This document shows, piece by piece, positions 1 through 10,418 of a stretch of DNA of 64,000 nucleotides. Numbering within the stretch: position 1 is the first letter of the stretch; each line of letters opens with the position of its first letter. The notes under the pieces are model-generated. The model did no database searches, had not been told where the DNA came from, and worked only from the letters and a program-made list of their open reading frames with translations. The DNA is taken from contig OZ025787.1 of assembly GCA_964019425.1 (NCBI GenBank), forward strand, positions 1,178,001 through 1,242,000, read 5' to 3'. The position numbers and the translations under genes were made by a program. The DNA is from Flectonema sp. DT1601 (taxonomy: Eukaryota > Euglenozoa > Diplonemea > Diplonemida > Diplonemidae).

Positions 1-1
1 C

Positions 2-46
2 CTTGAAGACCTGCCGGATGCTGTAGCATCTTTAGTTGATCTGTAG
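2..46 (+). CDS. C-terminal end of an upstream gene (partial)
   Basis: The window opens inside an open frame whose last 14 residues are LEDLPDAVASLVDL followed by TAG. It is on the same strand as all other host genes and is followed by A/T-rich spacer, as expected for a gene end. It is too short to assign a family, and the frame could be open by chance. Confidence 0.4.
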   Translation, partial: LEDLPDAVASLVDL

Positions 47-64
47 GGATTATGAGTTTTTGAA

Positions 65-90
65 ATTATTATTATTATTATTATTATTAT
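65..90. repeat. ATT microsatellite
   Basis: About eight copies of ATT lie in the spacer between the preceding gene end and the tubulin-ligase gene. Confidence 0.8.
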
Positions 91-160
91 AAATTTTATT
101 TTGTTTCTTAAAAAATTCTTTTTTTTTAAAACAAAAAAGGGGATTTCTTTTATATAAAAG

Positions 161-1105
161 ATGCCAACTTTCGCGATAAATAGATCAAAGCTTCTCGAGG
201 GAATACTAAAAAGAGAAGGATGGGAATGTGTTATTGACATCAACGAGCCCTGTGTTGGTCTCTCAATGTGGGATTCACTGAGTAAGCCAGGCATTCCGGG
301 ACCAACTGACTGCAAATTACGGTGTTTACGAAAAGATGAGTCTTCTAGTATTGATAATAAAAAACATCTTTGGACTCATCTACGAGATTCAATTAGGAAG
401 TCTTTACCTGAAACAATTTTTGGTGATATAAATCCACCTGTTTTTGATAAAAGTGGGATTTGGTTTTTAAAAAAAGGACATACTTCTGGAGGTAAAGATA
501 TCCATTGTGGATCTTATCAAGAGATTCAAACAATATTACAAAGTGTTGATAATAAGAAGCAATGGGTAATTCAAAGGGGGGTTAACTCATGTTTGATTAA
601 CGGAAAAAAATGGACTCTAAGATCATACGTGTTATACCACCCTAACAGATCTGTGTGGTTGTTTGAAGAGGGTATTGCTATTATTCATAAGGTTGAGTTC
701 GATCCCGACAGTACTGAACGTGAGATTCACGTTGACCATATCGGATGCACCAGAATAGCATTTTCATCTCTTTCGATGTTCGATGACGTATTACCAAAAT
801 TAAAAAATCTTGTTGCGGATATATTTAAAGCTTATCAACCGTTCCTAAATAAGGACTCAGATCCTTCTCGTTATCATTTATTCGGATTAGACTTTATAAT
901 AACTGAAGACCTCTTACCGATATTAATTGAGGTCAATATGTTTCCCAATATGTCATCCAGTTCAAGAAATGTCGCAAAACAAATAAAATTAAACGTCTTC
1001 GAATCGATGTATTCACTACTGATCGCTCCTCTCATTGAAGGAAAAGAACCTGAGAGCGATGGTTTCGTATGCGTATTGGGGCCATACAATAGCTCGCAGG
1101 AATGA
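161..1105 (+). CDS. Tubulin-tyrosine-ligase family (TTL/TTLL) protein
   Basis: The 314-residue product has the ATP-grasp signatures of the TTL family, enzymes that ligate tyrosine, glutamate or glycine to tubulin. Visible pieces are WFLKKGHTSGGKDI (about residues 101-114, the nucleotide-binding strand and lysine), WVIQRGVNSCLINGKKW with TLRSYVL (about 135-160), and the C-terminal FGLDFIITEDLLPILIEVNM (about 240-260) whose E and N match the metal-binding pair of the family. The length is close to a minimal TTL domain with no extensions, so it resembles TTL itself more than long TTLLs. The start is the ATG just after an AAAAG. It presumably acts on flagellar or cortical microtubules. The substrate amino acid cannot be told from sequence alone. 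Confidence 0.85.
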   Translation: MPTFAINRSKLLEGILKREGWECVIDINEPCVGLSMWDSLSKPGIPGPTDCKLRCLRKDESSSIDNKKHLWTHLRDSIRKSLPETIFGDINPPVFDKSGIWFLKKGHTSGGKDIHCGSYQEIQTILQSVDNKKQWVIQRGVNSCLINGKKWTLRSYVLYHPNRSVWLFEEGIAIIHKVEFDPDSTEREIHVDHIGCTRIAFSSLSMFDDVLPKLKNLVADIFKAYQPFLNKDSDPSRYHLFGLDFIITEDLLPILIEVNMFPNMSSSSRNVAKQIKLNVFESMYSLLIAPLIEGKEPESDGFVCVLGPYNSSQE

Positions 1106-1420
1106 GATGAGAGATTCACATTTCTGTTTTTCAGTTTCGGTTATTTATTCAAATTCTGTTGATTTTTTTTTTTTTTTGTTTTTTTTTTTTGTTTGTTGCA
1201 ACATCTGTTTCAATTCAGTGAACAGGTATAGAAGTATTTTCTTTTTGACATCTGCAATTTTTTCTTTTCTCATAGATAAAAGTACATTTTTGTTCTCCAA
1301 CAATTATTTTATTTCATATTAAATTACTTCCCTCTTCAGAATTTTAATTATCACTATAGTTCACTGAATTTTAGACAAGATGGCTTTTAATCAGTTTTTC
1401 ATGTTTATAATCAAACAATA
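1106..1420. other. Spacer with T runs, no gene seen
   Basis: This spacer holds long T runs at 1157-1190 and no credible frame. It probably contains the 3' UTR of the TTL-like gene. Confidence 0.6.
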
Positions 1421-1438
1421 TTAACTTTCCTCTTTCAG
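1421..1438 (+). promoter_or_regulatory. Putative trans-splice acceptor
   Basis: A run of pyrimidines ending in CAG lies 53 bases before the next start codon. This is the layout of a spliced-leader addition site. A cis intron in the 5' UTR would look the same. Confidence 0.5.
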
Positions 1439-1491
1439 AATTATAAAAAACACACAAAGAGGAATATAAGTATTCCAAGTAGAGGGTAACA

Positions 1492-1734
1492 ATGCCTGGA
1501 GGAAAGTCTAAGCTGACAGTGAACCCTCAGTTCTTGCGGTCGAGTTTTGCTGTTGGTGAAGACAGTCCTGGTGGTCAGAGCGGGAAAACTGATGTTCAAA
1601 AACAAGAAGTAACTCAAACTGATCCAGAAACAATTGTAATACCGCAAGACAACAACAACAATAACAACAAGAATGAAGTTACAGGACAGCCAACTACTAA
1701 AAAAGATAGCGGGGGATGTTGCATTATATCATAG
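1492..1734 (+). CDS. Small protein with C-terminal CaaX prenylation motif
   Basis: An 80-residue hydrophilic protein, MPGGKSKL at the start and GGCCIIS at the end. The last four residues, CIIS, form a CaaX box with terminal Ser, which favours farnesylation, and the preceding Cys is a possible palmitoylation site, so the protein is probably membrane-tethered. The middle is low complexity (a run of Asn at about 55-60) and has no recognisable domain. A G-protein gamma subunit would have similar size and end, but the helical core of that family is not evident. The start is the first ATG after the pyrimidine-AG at 1438. The C-terminal motif and the clean position between spacers support a real gene. 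Confidence 0.65.
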   Translation: MPGGKSKLTVNPQFLRSSFAVGEDSPGGQSGKTDVQKQEVTQTDPETIVIPQDNNNNNNKNEVTGQPTTKKDSGGCCIIS

Positions 1735-2782
1735 TATTCATCCATTTGTTATTTCTTGCAGCTCTACGATAAGTTTATTAATATTCGATAGAAGAAGTTG
1801 AAGTGTTGTCTTACATCGAATCCCCTCTCGTGTTATATCAACTAGAAGATTATCGTGTGATTGAGGTAGGAGATAATTTTGCTTTTTCAAGCAAAGTTTT
1901 TTACAAGTTTTTTTTTTTTTTTTTTTTTTTTTGAAGGAATCGAAAATTTGCATCCTACTTTCTGTTCTTATTTTAGCTGATTGGAGTATTGAACAAGACC
2001 TGTGAATGCTGTAATAAATTCCATGTAGACTTTGTAGAGGTACATCACCTTATATAAACAAAAAATCTGGCTCAGTAGTGAGATCGAAGCATGCCGATTC
2101 AGGTAGTTGTCTTCACTTCGAATTAAAAAAAAGGGAAAAAAAAACTTTTTGCCACCATTCTCGCTAGTTGATTGAAATCAAAAAAAAAAAAAAAAAAGAA
2201 AGAAAAGGAAAACCAGAAAGGACTGCGTCGTGTCTATTAGGAATCGATCGCATTCTACCAATTTAATGCAGAACAGTTTTTTGGGGGAGGGGGTGCAAAG
2301 CGGAAAAGAAAAGAAAACAGAAAAAAAAAAAAAAAAGAAACGAAAATAAAAAGAAGTATCATATTTACACGGTTTCCCAACCACCCTGACTCAAAACTTC
2401 GCTTGCTGACCATCTTATTAAGATTGAGCAAAAGGTACTACTGCTTGAAGGGTTCGGTTTGTGTGTTTGTTTGTTGTTGTTGGTGGTGTGATCAACGCAT
2501 AAGCAGCAGTGTCGCTGCCGATCTCACCTCGAAGGAAGTAAGTCAGGTATAGATGTGCTCATCTGGTGGTGTTGAAAAGAAAGTTTTACAGGATGCGTCT
2601 CATCAAACAGATTGTCATTCTTATCGAGTGTGCGTTCGCTTCTGCGAACTGCAGACTGACTCATTAGTTTAGCTATCTTATATAATATTGTTATTTAGCG
2701 ATAGTTATAATTAAATTGTTATCATACCCTGTTTTTATTTTTATCTTTTTATACTTACACCACCCCAATCCCTCAATTATTT

Positions 2783-2817
<35 letters not shown>

Positions 2818-3670
2818 GTGAATGTTCCAATGTAGAGATAAATGGAAAACTTTTTTTTTTTATAATTAACGAGTTGACTGAAGAGTTTTTTTTGTACAAA
2901 CCTGTTCAAGAAAGAGAATTGTGGCAGCGTAACTAACCTATTCCTTTATTGGGCGGTTGCGCACAAACAAAACTCGCAGAGCTGTTTTTTTTTTCTTCTC
3001 GATATAATTTGTGTCTCTTCCTCTTTCGTTGTTATTTCAACTTGTCATTATTGTCAGTTGCGGCAATGGTTTGTTTTAAGGAAGGAGGTCTTACTTGAGA
3101 TAGAAATTACTCACTTTGGGTGTACAAAAAAAAAAAAAAAAAAAAAGAATAAAAATTGCTCACGCAATAGTAATCAATTTGTGATATTCCACAAATGTTG
3201 AGGGGAAAAAAAAAAAAAAAAAAAAAGGCTACTCTTTTACCATCCTATTTTGTTTATTATTTCTGTATTTATTGGGGACATGACCACAGTATACACAACC
3301 TTCCTGCATCCTCACCCAACCACCTGTTTTTCAGGAAGACGAAGAAGAAGTGTTCCTCAGACTCTCTATTATACCCTCCGCAACCCGACTTGTTATTTTT
3401 ATGTTGAGGAAATGATTGAAGTTACGATTTCCTTTTTTCTCTCAGCAAATTTATGAGCCAACCGATTGGGTCTAGTTACGTTACTGTTGCCTCGTAGTTC
3501 TGGAGAGTTAACCCGATGCTCTTTAGTTTGCTGTATCAGCGATGCACAGTACACAATGTATTGGACTTCCTTATCTATCTATCAACAATGAAAACTAGTA
3601 GTCATCAACACTGCGGGTATAAATTTAAGGCCTGGAAATTACATTTTTCCAATAGTGTCTAGGGTTATGC
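1735..3670. other. Long A/T-rich spacer
   Basis: No frame of substance is visible. The stretch contains many homopolymers (for example T at 1911-1932 and 2788-2817, A at 3125-3146 and 3206-3227) and one copy of a dispersed repeat at 2896-2982. It may hold an RNA gene or UTRs, but nothing specific is recognisable. Confidence 0.6.
2896..2982 (+). repeat. Dispersed intergenic repeat P, copy 1
   Basis: This stretch contains CCTGTTCA, a GTGGCAGCGTAACTAACC-like core, TTCCTTTATT and GCACAAACAAAACT. The same ordered blocks recur at 59307-59411 and, more diverged, at 62597-62686, each time on plus near a long T run. Confidence 0.6.
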
Positions 3671-3690
3671 ATTTTCTTTTTTCAAATCAG
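3671..3690 (+). promoter_or_regulatory. Putative trans-splice acceptor
   Basis: A T-rich stretch ends in AAATCAG 11 bases before the ATG of the 2098-residue protein. Confidence 0.5.
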
Positions 3691-3701
3691 ATACAATAGC
3701 A

Positions 3702-6700
3702 ATGCTTCCCTTTATATCAGACGGTGGGAAGTCAATTCCGTGTACTGCAAGAAAACGCTTTGAGATGTATTCAAAAAGAAAAAAAAAAAATCCATCTGTC
3801 CAACATCAACACGAAGATAAGAATGAATACACAATGACTCTGTGGAAGTATAAAAAAAAGAGTGATCCTATTTGGAAAATTTGCAGCGACGAATTAAGTG
3901 AGCAATTGGAACTTGCAAATCTACGAGGTCGTAAAACATGTTGGGTAGGTGAAGGACGGGTTGACATCATATCAATGACTATTATCACTCCTTCTGGTGA
4001 TGTCGTTGATCTAATGAGAGAGAGTTGTCCTTTAAAACAATACATTGCAACGAACACCGCTAGAGTTAAATATTCGTTTTCCTTGAAGGCTTCTGCAGTG
4101 ATTCAACGAGCTATTATTTCTGGCAAACCCACCGCAACAACGGAGGGATTTATATTGAATTTGTTGGAATTGACTGCCACGGAGAATACTACTGATGAGC
4201 TCTACTCCCTTCAATTAGTTTCGCCTCAAGTCAAAACTTCAACGGAGAGCGACCATTGTCAGTTTCCAACCCTGAATGAAAACCATCCCATTTCCTGGTG
4301 TGGCTCAGTAAACAACTACATCGAAACAGCTATTCAATTAAAGACAAGCAGCACGATTCGAAAACAGCAATTGTGGAACTTCGAACGAACAATTAAAAGA
4401 ACTCGAAAAATCTTTCTCGCCCAAGAAGTTCGCGTTCGCAACCTAATCACAGTTGAACAAGACAGATGCTATAATGCCATGATTGAAATGAAAAATTCAT
4501 CTGCAGAGAGAATCGAACTAAATGCGCTTAGATTAGAACGACTTGCAACACTAGAGCAACAACGGCGACACAAATTGGAAAAGCAACGTCTAAGAGAGAA
4601 GGAGCTAACGGTAATATTTATTGAACAGCTGAGAACGATAATATACTCCGCCCTCTACCTAATTCACCTTCTGAGGTTTGATGAACTCATATGTAGAGAG
4701 GTACTCTACAGAAGGATGTACATAAACAGATCATCAACATTTATATCCGAGTTCCATATGATGGAGAAGAAGGGACATCATATCATTCTAAAGTCTATTC
4801 GACTAATTAAAAGGAAAGCTGTTGAACATGAGCAGCCAAAACTGGAGTTACAACTTCTTGAAAGACAACACAGAAATGATTTAGCTGTGTCAGAGTACAC
4901 AGAAAGATCAGTTATTCTCTCTGAGTTGGTTGATGTTGTTGCTGCTGAGAAGACTCGTGAGAATGAAGTTATAAAACAGAGATTGGAAGAAAGAAGACTA
5001 TTATCTGAAAGAAAAGACAAAGAACGGCTCCAAGAGGTTATTGCTGAAGAGCGGGTTAGAAGGGCCAACGAGCTGAGCGAGGCCACATCCTTCAGAGAGG
5101 TCCAACACTTAGCAGCAGTCCATTTAGAAGAAACAGAACTAATAATACTACAAAGACTTCGAAAGGCGAGAGCAGCAGTCAGAGAAATCCATTATCGTGA
5201 AATCGCAGTGGTTGAGGATTTAGAACTAACTGAAAGACAAACAAATGTATTGGAGATGATGGCGAGTAAGATACGAATTGAAACACTTTGGGACTATTCT
5301 TATGAAGAAGCAATCCGCCCGATTACAATATCATCTTCGTCATCTTTAGAATACGTCATCGGACAGTCTTCTGTTGGAGTCATGTCAGGAATTCTAATTA
5401 AACGTCGTAAGAAGAACACATCAATTGCTGATTCACCAATCATTAGTTCTTTTATTCAACTAACAGTCACATCATCTCACTCATCACTTGAGGAGTGTTG
5501 TGAGAATTTTCAATTCTCATTTACAGAAATAAAAAGATCAAAAGGACGTACTGTTCGTACTGAGGCTTTGATGTTACTTGATCGTTCACAAAAGAGTGAT
5601 GTGACACTTTTCTACAAAGGAGATAAGTTGATTGCGAAAACAACAGAAAGCAATCTTTCAATTGAGTACGGAATAGTTTTTAATAAAAACAGTCTTCGTG
5701 TAGAGTTTAATAATTTAAAAGACTCGAAGGAATTTATGAACTCGACAGCTGAACAGCAACAACAACACCAGTCAGAAGAGAATACTTCTTCAGAAGTTGG
5801 TATCGCTATTCGAGACATAGAAGATGTCCTAAATTCTATTTCATACGAATCGATAGCTGACGTCGTATTCCCAAATAGTTCGGATGAATTATATTTAACG
5901 ATATCGATAACCCTTCACACGGTTCTTAATGCTTCTGGGATATTAATTCCGTTTACGACGGCTTATCAATTACCTATTTTAATATCAAAGCCGTTGATAT
6001 CTTTCTTGTACTCCCCAGCTACTGTAGAATACTGTATTGATCCAAAGGCAGCACAAGAGGTTAGGGAAGATGGAAGTATTCGTGATGGTTGTCAGTTATT
6101 CAGAGCTGTGTCAGTACCTGGAGGATATCAACCAACTAATCGACAACGTGATTTCACTGGTGCGATTCTCTCAGTTACGTACGTAGCAATCCCTCAGTCT
6201 GGACTTGAATTTGTTTACATCCATCAGACAACAGATGTTGTTCAAAGCTCTGAATCCTCCAACGTCTTTATTATAACTGATGATCTTGGTGACAAAGCCT
6301 TTGCTACTCAAACCGATGCATCACCTAAGTCAAATACCGTGAATTGGAGCCTCGATTCTGGTGTTTGGTCAGAATCGAACTTGCTGACTTTTCTAAAATC
6401 AATTATCTACCAAAGTAATGCTCTAAGACCGGAGCGACCAAAAAGAGAGTTACTATTCACGATAACACTTGGTAAGGTTGTATTTCCGGTTGTGATTAGC
6501 ATCAGACTTCTCTTTGCTGATGATCCAACGTTTTGGTGCCTAAATCAGAACCTTCAGCCAGCTCCATATTCAATATTCGGGGGTATTGATAAAAACACTA
6601 CCCCGCGGGGTATTTTTCAATCCCTGTTCGATTCCCTCCCAACGACATTTCTAACACCTCACATAATAATTCAAAATCAGCACGGAGTTCAAAAATTCTG

Positions 6701-9700
6701 TGGGGGATATTTTCAGGCGGAAATCATATCTGGTTTTTCACAAGGAGATCGTCTGCTTGCTGATATCAAATTGTGTCCAGGAAGTGAAATGGATCAAACC
6801 AAGAAGGGAATAAAAATAAATTTTCCTGAAATTGTAGAACTAGCAGCGGTGCAGAAAGTGATTCAATCATTAGGGTTCATTGGAGTTTTGGGTAAAAGAA
6901 AAAATTCGATATATCGGAAACATGTTTCTATTGAGTTGCTTCTTCTCGAAAGCAATCGACGAGGTGAAGTGAGCACGGCTCAAATTCAAATAAGAATCTA
7001 CCCTCCGGTGGTATCAAGTGGATTGAATAACCTTCTTCACTACACAGAAGGAACCCAGTGGAAGAAAATAACTGGTCTTGACGTTTGTAATAATAAAACG
7101 GATTTTGCATTTTTTGAAGGAGGGAGGCTGGAAATCCGAGTCAGTCCCTCAATGTTAGAAGAATGTGATGAACTTATACTAAACTCTCAAGTCGCGGCCA
7201 ATGTCCGTCTGAAACAAATATCAAACACAGGAAAATACTTGATTTCTATTCGTGGAGGAGTCAACGGTACCGACGAGCATATCCCATTAGCCTGGTATAT
7301 ACCTCCAGAACGTGGGAAATCATTAATTATTCACTTGACGAATCCACTGTTAAAACATCAATGTGATTTTAAGATTTCCTTACAGGGAGGATCACAGTCA
7401 GAATTCGTTGGAGATAGCCGACGTGGAATTCGTCCAAAATTCCATTTAAAACAACTAAAATTATTACTTGGAATTGTTTACTATAAATGTTCATCGTCAG
7501 ATCCGAGAATTCTACAAAAATATATCGAAGTCGAAGTCCTCGATGGGACTGGAGTAGTGTCACTAGCAGCGGTAGAACTCAATATAATCCCCGTCAACAA
7601 TCCAACTGAAATTATATTACGAAGTTCAAAAATAATATATCGCCAAGGCGTTATCAGGCTTGCTCCAAAAGCTACCCTCCATGACGTCGACACCTCTCAA
7701 ACAGAACAGGGAGCTCTCTTAGCAGCGGAAATCCTAACTGGCAGTGTCCATGATGTGTTAAGTTTGAAAGAACTCTCTGAAACAGAAAGTGATCAACTGC
7801 TCCGTGTTGATGCTAAAACTATATTTGTTGAAGGTCCAGAAGGAGATAAACAAATAATCGCAACGTACGCCTACACGTCTTTTCCTTATTCAGCTATAAC
7901 AGTCAATCTTAAGGTTGGCGTTCCCCTTTCAACCTGTGCTTTGGTACTAAGAATGATGACGTACGAAAACTGTCAAATTCCGTGTAAATCTGGCCAACGA
8001 ATGAGTACCATTCGATTCAATGCTGGTGATGGTGTTGTGGATACTCGTGTCAGGATTCTTATTGATCTGCTTCCACCAGTGTTGTGGGCACCTTCTTGCA
8101 GTAAGAAAGTTAATTTTTATGAACGATTGGGAAGTATTTTCGTCAACACCAAAATCTCATGTGGAACAGCTGTGTCAAGCAATTCTATACCGGGGGCTAA
8201 AATTCAAGCTGAGATAATAACTAACTACTTTCCTGGTCAGGACAGACTGTTCGTATCAGAGTCTCCCCACTTTACAATTAATAAAGACGGTGATAACAAT
8301 AAATATTTTATATTTCTCAACGCCATCGAACCTCAAGAGAAAGCATCTCAACCGATAGCTATACTGCTACTACCTGACGCAAACAACGGCATCCTTGAGA
8401 TTAAATTCTTGGAAACAACTAAAGCACGCAGTCAAGCCATTGTAAAGCTTCTGTTTGTTTTCTTAAAAGGAATATGTTATGACAATGTGTGTGACTCCCC
8501 AGACACATCTTTATCAAGAGTAGTTAGTATAAAACTCATACTGCAATCGTATAACGGAGTTAATACGGCCCCTGAAATAGGAATAGTCGACACATCGATT
8601 AGTATGTTGGTTACGAAAAATAAAACACAAATAACTCCAAAAAATCTAATTGTAAAAACAACGGCATTCGATACTCATGATTTGGTATTTCCGTTTAGTG
8701 AATGTGAGGTAATTGATCCAGATAATGATGTGTTTCACGATCCTTATAGTTTTATTGTGTTTGAATTGAAAGCTGTTGCAGGTTCTCAAGACAAACCTTC
8801 AAGAAGTGATGTGTTGTATATCTCTGAGTGTCCTGAAGAAGGAATGACAATCCATCCTCATAACGATTCTGAAATACCTCATTTATTCGCAAATGAGTCT
8901 GAAGATGATGTGTCTTTAGGAGATAGTATCGGTAGTAGTTTTAGTTCAATTTCAAAAACTGAAATTCGAGCGACGTGCAACGTTGTTCGATATCATTCTC
9001 GTCATGTTGCTACAGTAAGAGACAGTAGTGTTGATGGAGTCTCGCAAGGTCTTCACATTTCTTTAAAGGATTGTCCTCTTGAAGTAGTTCGTCTGTTAGT
9101 TCAGTCGGTTTACTTTAAGTCTTCAACATCTCGCCATCGACACTGTAAGTTTTCTCTAACAGTTTCTATAAAAGGTGATGAGAGTCCCTCACCACCAACT
9201 AAGAGTAGAATTACACTACACGTGTTCTACCCATCCTTCGAATCACAAGTTGGTTTTCATGAATCTCTTTGTGGATATACGCAAGTGATGGGAGGTAGTG
9301 GATCTCAATGTTTATTTCCACAAATAATGTTAAACACAACTGTTCATTCGAGTATACAAGGGTTGGTTATATCAATTAAATTTTGTGGTGAGGCAACACC
9401 TCTGGAAGGCAGTCAATACAACTCAAGACGAAACCATCATCGAATGTCAATAAGTTCATGTTCTTCGAATATACACGCGACTGACTTGGATGAGAAGTGT
9501 GATTTGAGTAAACCGCAGTTTGATTTGATTTCATTATCGTCGAATCAATTTAAAACTGACGACGGAGGAATGGTATTCCTCGGTAAAGACAAAGTCGCTT
9601 CTATTGAAGATATATCATCTCATGAAAACAGTGATGGATCTCATGGATTGAGAATAACGATATCGAGATCTCCACGAATCACATCAGTCATCGTTCAAGA

Positions 9701-9998
9701 CTTACTGAGAGCCTTTCAGTATGAGTCTGTTGGAGGTGATGAAGTTTGTAAGAGACTTCATATTTTATTATCAATTAGAGCTGCTGAACAGACTCGTTCA
9801 AAATCGAGTTCGGAGCTAAGTTACTACACCACAACTGAGTCTTTACTTCTCATTTATCGTCCTGTTCGAATACTGAAGTCAAACAGATCTCGCAAATCAT
9901 TTGCGTGTACTCGTTCTCGAAATAGTACTCGTCGGGTTAACATAAATAATGAGACTGCTGTTTCTATGTTGGAAACAGATTTAAGGGAATACGATTGA
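3702..9998 (+). CDS. Giant coiled-coil plus beta-repeat protein, function unknown
   Basis: One uninterrupted frame of 2098 residues. Residues 1-220 have no recognised domain. About 225-560 is highly charged helix rich in E, R, L and Q, very likely coiled coil. About 600-2060 is beta-rich, with recurring cadherin-like or CSPG-like phrases at domain ends and starts (VNNPTEI, NTAPEIG, DPDNDVF, IPGAKIQAEI). The tail is basic and Ser-rich. There is no signal peptide and no membrane helix, so unlike classical cadherin-fold repeats it should be cytosolic, or exported by another route. The start is the ATG just after a pyrimidine-AG site. I do not recognise the family. A structural role in cytoskeleton or flagellum is a guess from architecture. 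No introns are seen. Confidence 0.8.
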   Translation: MLPFISDGGKSIPCTARKRFEMYSKRKKKNPSVQHQHEDKNEYTMTLWKYKKKSDPIWKICSDELSEQLELANLRGRKTCWVGEGRVDIISMTIITPSGDVVDLMRESCPLKQYIATNTARVKYSFSLKASAVIQRAIISGKPTATTEGFILNLLELTATENTTDELYSLQLVSPQVKTSTESDHCQFPTLNENHPISWCGSVNNYIETAIQLKTSSTIRKQQLWNFERTIKRTRKIFLAQEVRVRNLITVEQDRCYNAMIEMKNSSAERIELNALRLERLATLEQQRRHKLEKQRLREKELTVIFIEQLRTIIYSALYLIHLLRFDELICREVLYRRMYINRSSTFISEFHMMEKKGHHIILKSIRLIKRKAVEHEQPKLELQLLERQHRNDLAVSEYTERSVILSELVDVVAAEKTRENEVIKQRLEERRLLSERKDKERLQEVIAEERVRRANELSEATSFREVQHLAAVHLEETELIILQRLRKARAAVREIHYREIAVVEDLELTERQTNVLEMMASKIRIETLWDYSYEEAIRPITISSSSSLEYVIGQSSVGVMSGILIKRRKKNTSIADSPIISSFIQLTVTSSHSSLEECCENFQFSFTEIKRSKGRTVRTEALMLLDRSQKSDVTLFYKGDKLIAKTTESNLSIEYGIVFNKNSLRVEFNNLKDSKEFMNSTAEQQQQHQSEENTSSEVGIAIRDIEDVLNSISYESIADVVFPNSSDELYLTISITLHTVLNASGILIPFTTAYQLPILISKPLISFLYSPATVEYCIDPKAAQEVREDGSIRDGCQLFRAVSVPGGYQPTNRQRDFTGAILSVTYVAIPQSGLEFVYIHQTTDVVQSSESSNVFIITDDLGDKAFATQTDASPKSNTVNWSLDSGVWSESNLLTFLKSIIYQSNALRPERPKRELLFTITLGKVVFPVVISIRLLFADDPTFWCLNQNLQPAPYSIFGGIDKNTTPRGIFQSLFDSLPTTFLTPHIIIQNQHGVQKFCGGYFQAEIISGFSQGDRLLADIKLCPGSEMDQTKKGIKINFPEIVELAAVQKVIQSLGFIGVLGKRKNSIYRKHVSIELLLLESNRRGEVSTAQIQIRIYPPVVSSGLNNLLHYTEGTQWKKITGLDVCNNKTDFAFFEGGRLEIRVSPSMLEECDELILNSQVAANVRLKQISNTGKYLISIRGGVNGTDEHIPLAWYIPPERGKSLIIHLTNPLLKHQCDFKISLQGGSQSEFVGDSRRGIRPKFHLKQLKLLLGIVYYKCSSSDPRILQKYIEVEVLDGTGVVSLAAVELNIIPVNNPTEIILRSSKIIYRQGVIRLAPKATLHDVDTSQTEQGALLAAEILTGSVHDVLSLKELSETESDQLLRVDAKTIFVEGPEGDKQIIATYAYTSFPYSAITVNLKVGVPLSTCALVLRMMTYENCQIPCKSGQRMSTIRFNAGDGVVDTRVRILIDLLPPVLWAPSCSKKVNFYERLGSIFVNTKISCGTAVSSNSIPGAKIQAEIITNYFPGQDRLFVSESPHFTINKDGDNNKYFIFLNAIEPQEKASQPIAILLLPDANNGILEIKFLETTKARSQAIVKLLFVFLKGICYDNVCDSPDTSLSRVVSIKLILQSYNGVNTAPEIGIVDTSISMLVTKNKTQITPKNLIVKTTAFDTHDLVFPFSECEVIDPDNDVFHDPYSFIVFELKAVAGSQDKPSRSDVLYISECPEEGMTIHPHNDSEIPHLFANESEDDVSLGDSIGSSFSSISKTEIRATCNVVRYHSRHVATVRDSSVDGVSQGLHISLKDCPLEVVRLLVQSVYFKSSTSRHRHCKFSLTVSIKGDESPSPPTKSRITLHVFYPSFESQVGFHESLCGYTQVMGGSGSQCLFPQIMLNTTVHSSIQGLVISIKFCGEATPLEGSQYNSRRNHHRMSISSCSSNIHATDLDEKCDLSKPQFDLISLSSNQFKTDDGGMVFLGKDKVASIEDISSHENSDGSHGLRITISRSPRITSVIVQDLLRAFQYESVGGDEVCKRLHILLSIRAAEQTRSKSSSELSYYTTTESLLLIYRPVRILKSNRSRKSFACTRSRNSTRRVNINNETAVSMLETDLREYD

Positions 9999-10365
9999 TT
10001 AGTATTGTGCAGTTTATTCTACTTCTGCAACTCGTTGTTGATATTCTGATAGCACCTCCAGCCATGTTATTCTTCTCGATATGCTTTCCAGTGTATTAAG
10101 CTGCTTTATTATCTCACTGTTGTCATCTTACCCGGCGACATGGAGAGCTTTCTAGTTGGTCTTTGCGCTCATCGGATTATGTTTCTGTTGATTGTTTACT
10201 TTAGGCAATCTAATTTACTTACACGCTCGTGAAATTCCTTGCGACTGTTTTTTTGTGTTGTTGATTTACCTTGCTACCCTTACAGTAATCTTTCGAGCTT
10301 AACCTCAAATACTGGCGGTACGTCGTGATAAAACAAAAGGTTTGCTTTCTGCATTTTGTGTTAGT
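9999..10365. other. Spacer, no gene seen
   Basis: No supported frame is seen. It is probably the 3' UTR of the giant gene plus the 5' region of the next one. Confidence 0.6.
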
Positions 10366-10388
10366 TATTTTTTTTCCCGATCCCTCAG
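10366..10388 (+). promoter_or_regulatory. Putative trans-splice acceptor
   Basis: A long T/C run ends in CCCTCAG 31 bases before the start codon of the PT-rich membrane protein. The predicted leader of the mature RNA would contain the short upstream frame at 10397. Confidence 0.55.
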
Positions 10389-10396
10389 AACCCAAA

Positions 10397-10417
10397 ATGA
10401 GTTCACTTGATAAGTAG
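10397..10417 (+). promoter_or_regulatory. Short upstream ORF (MSSLDK stop)
   Basis: This is the first ATG downstream of the splice-like AG. It encodes six residues and stops one base before the main start codon at 10419. Such spacing can lower or gate translation by reinitiation. Whether it is in the mature leader depends on the true splice site. Confidence 0.45.
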
Positions 10418-10418
10418 A

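Noticed and set aside
1035-1322. Frame overlapping the end of the TTL-like gene
   Set aside because: It is out of frame with the TTL domain, and its second half is poly-Phe from T runs in the 3' UTR.
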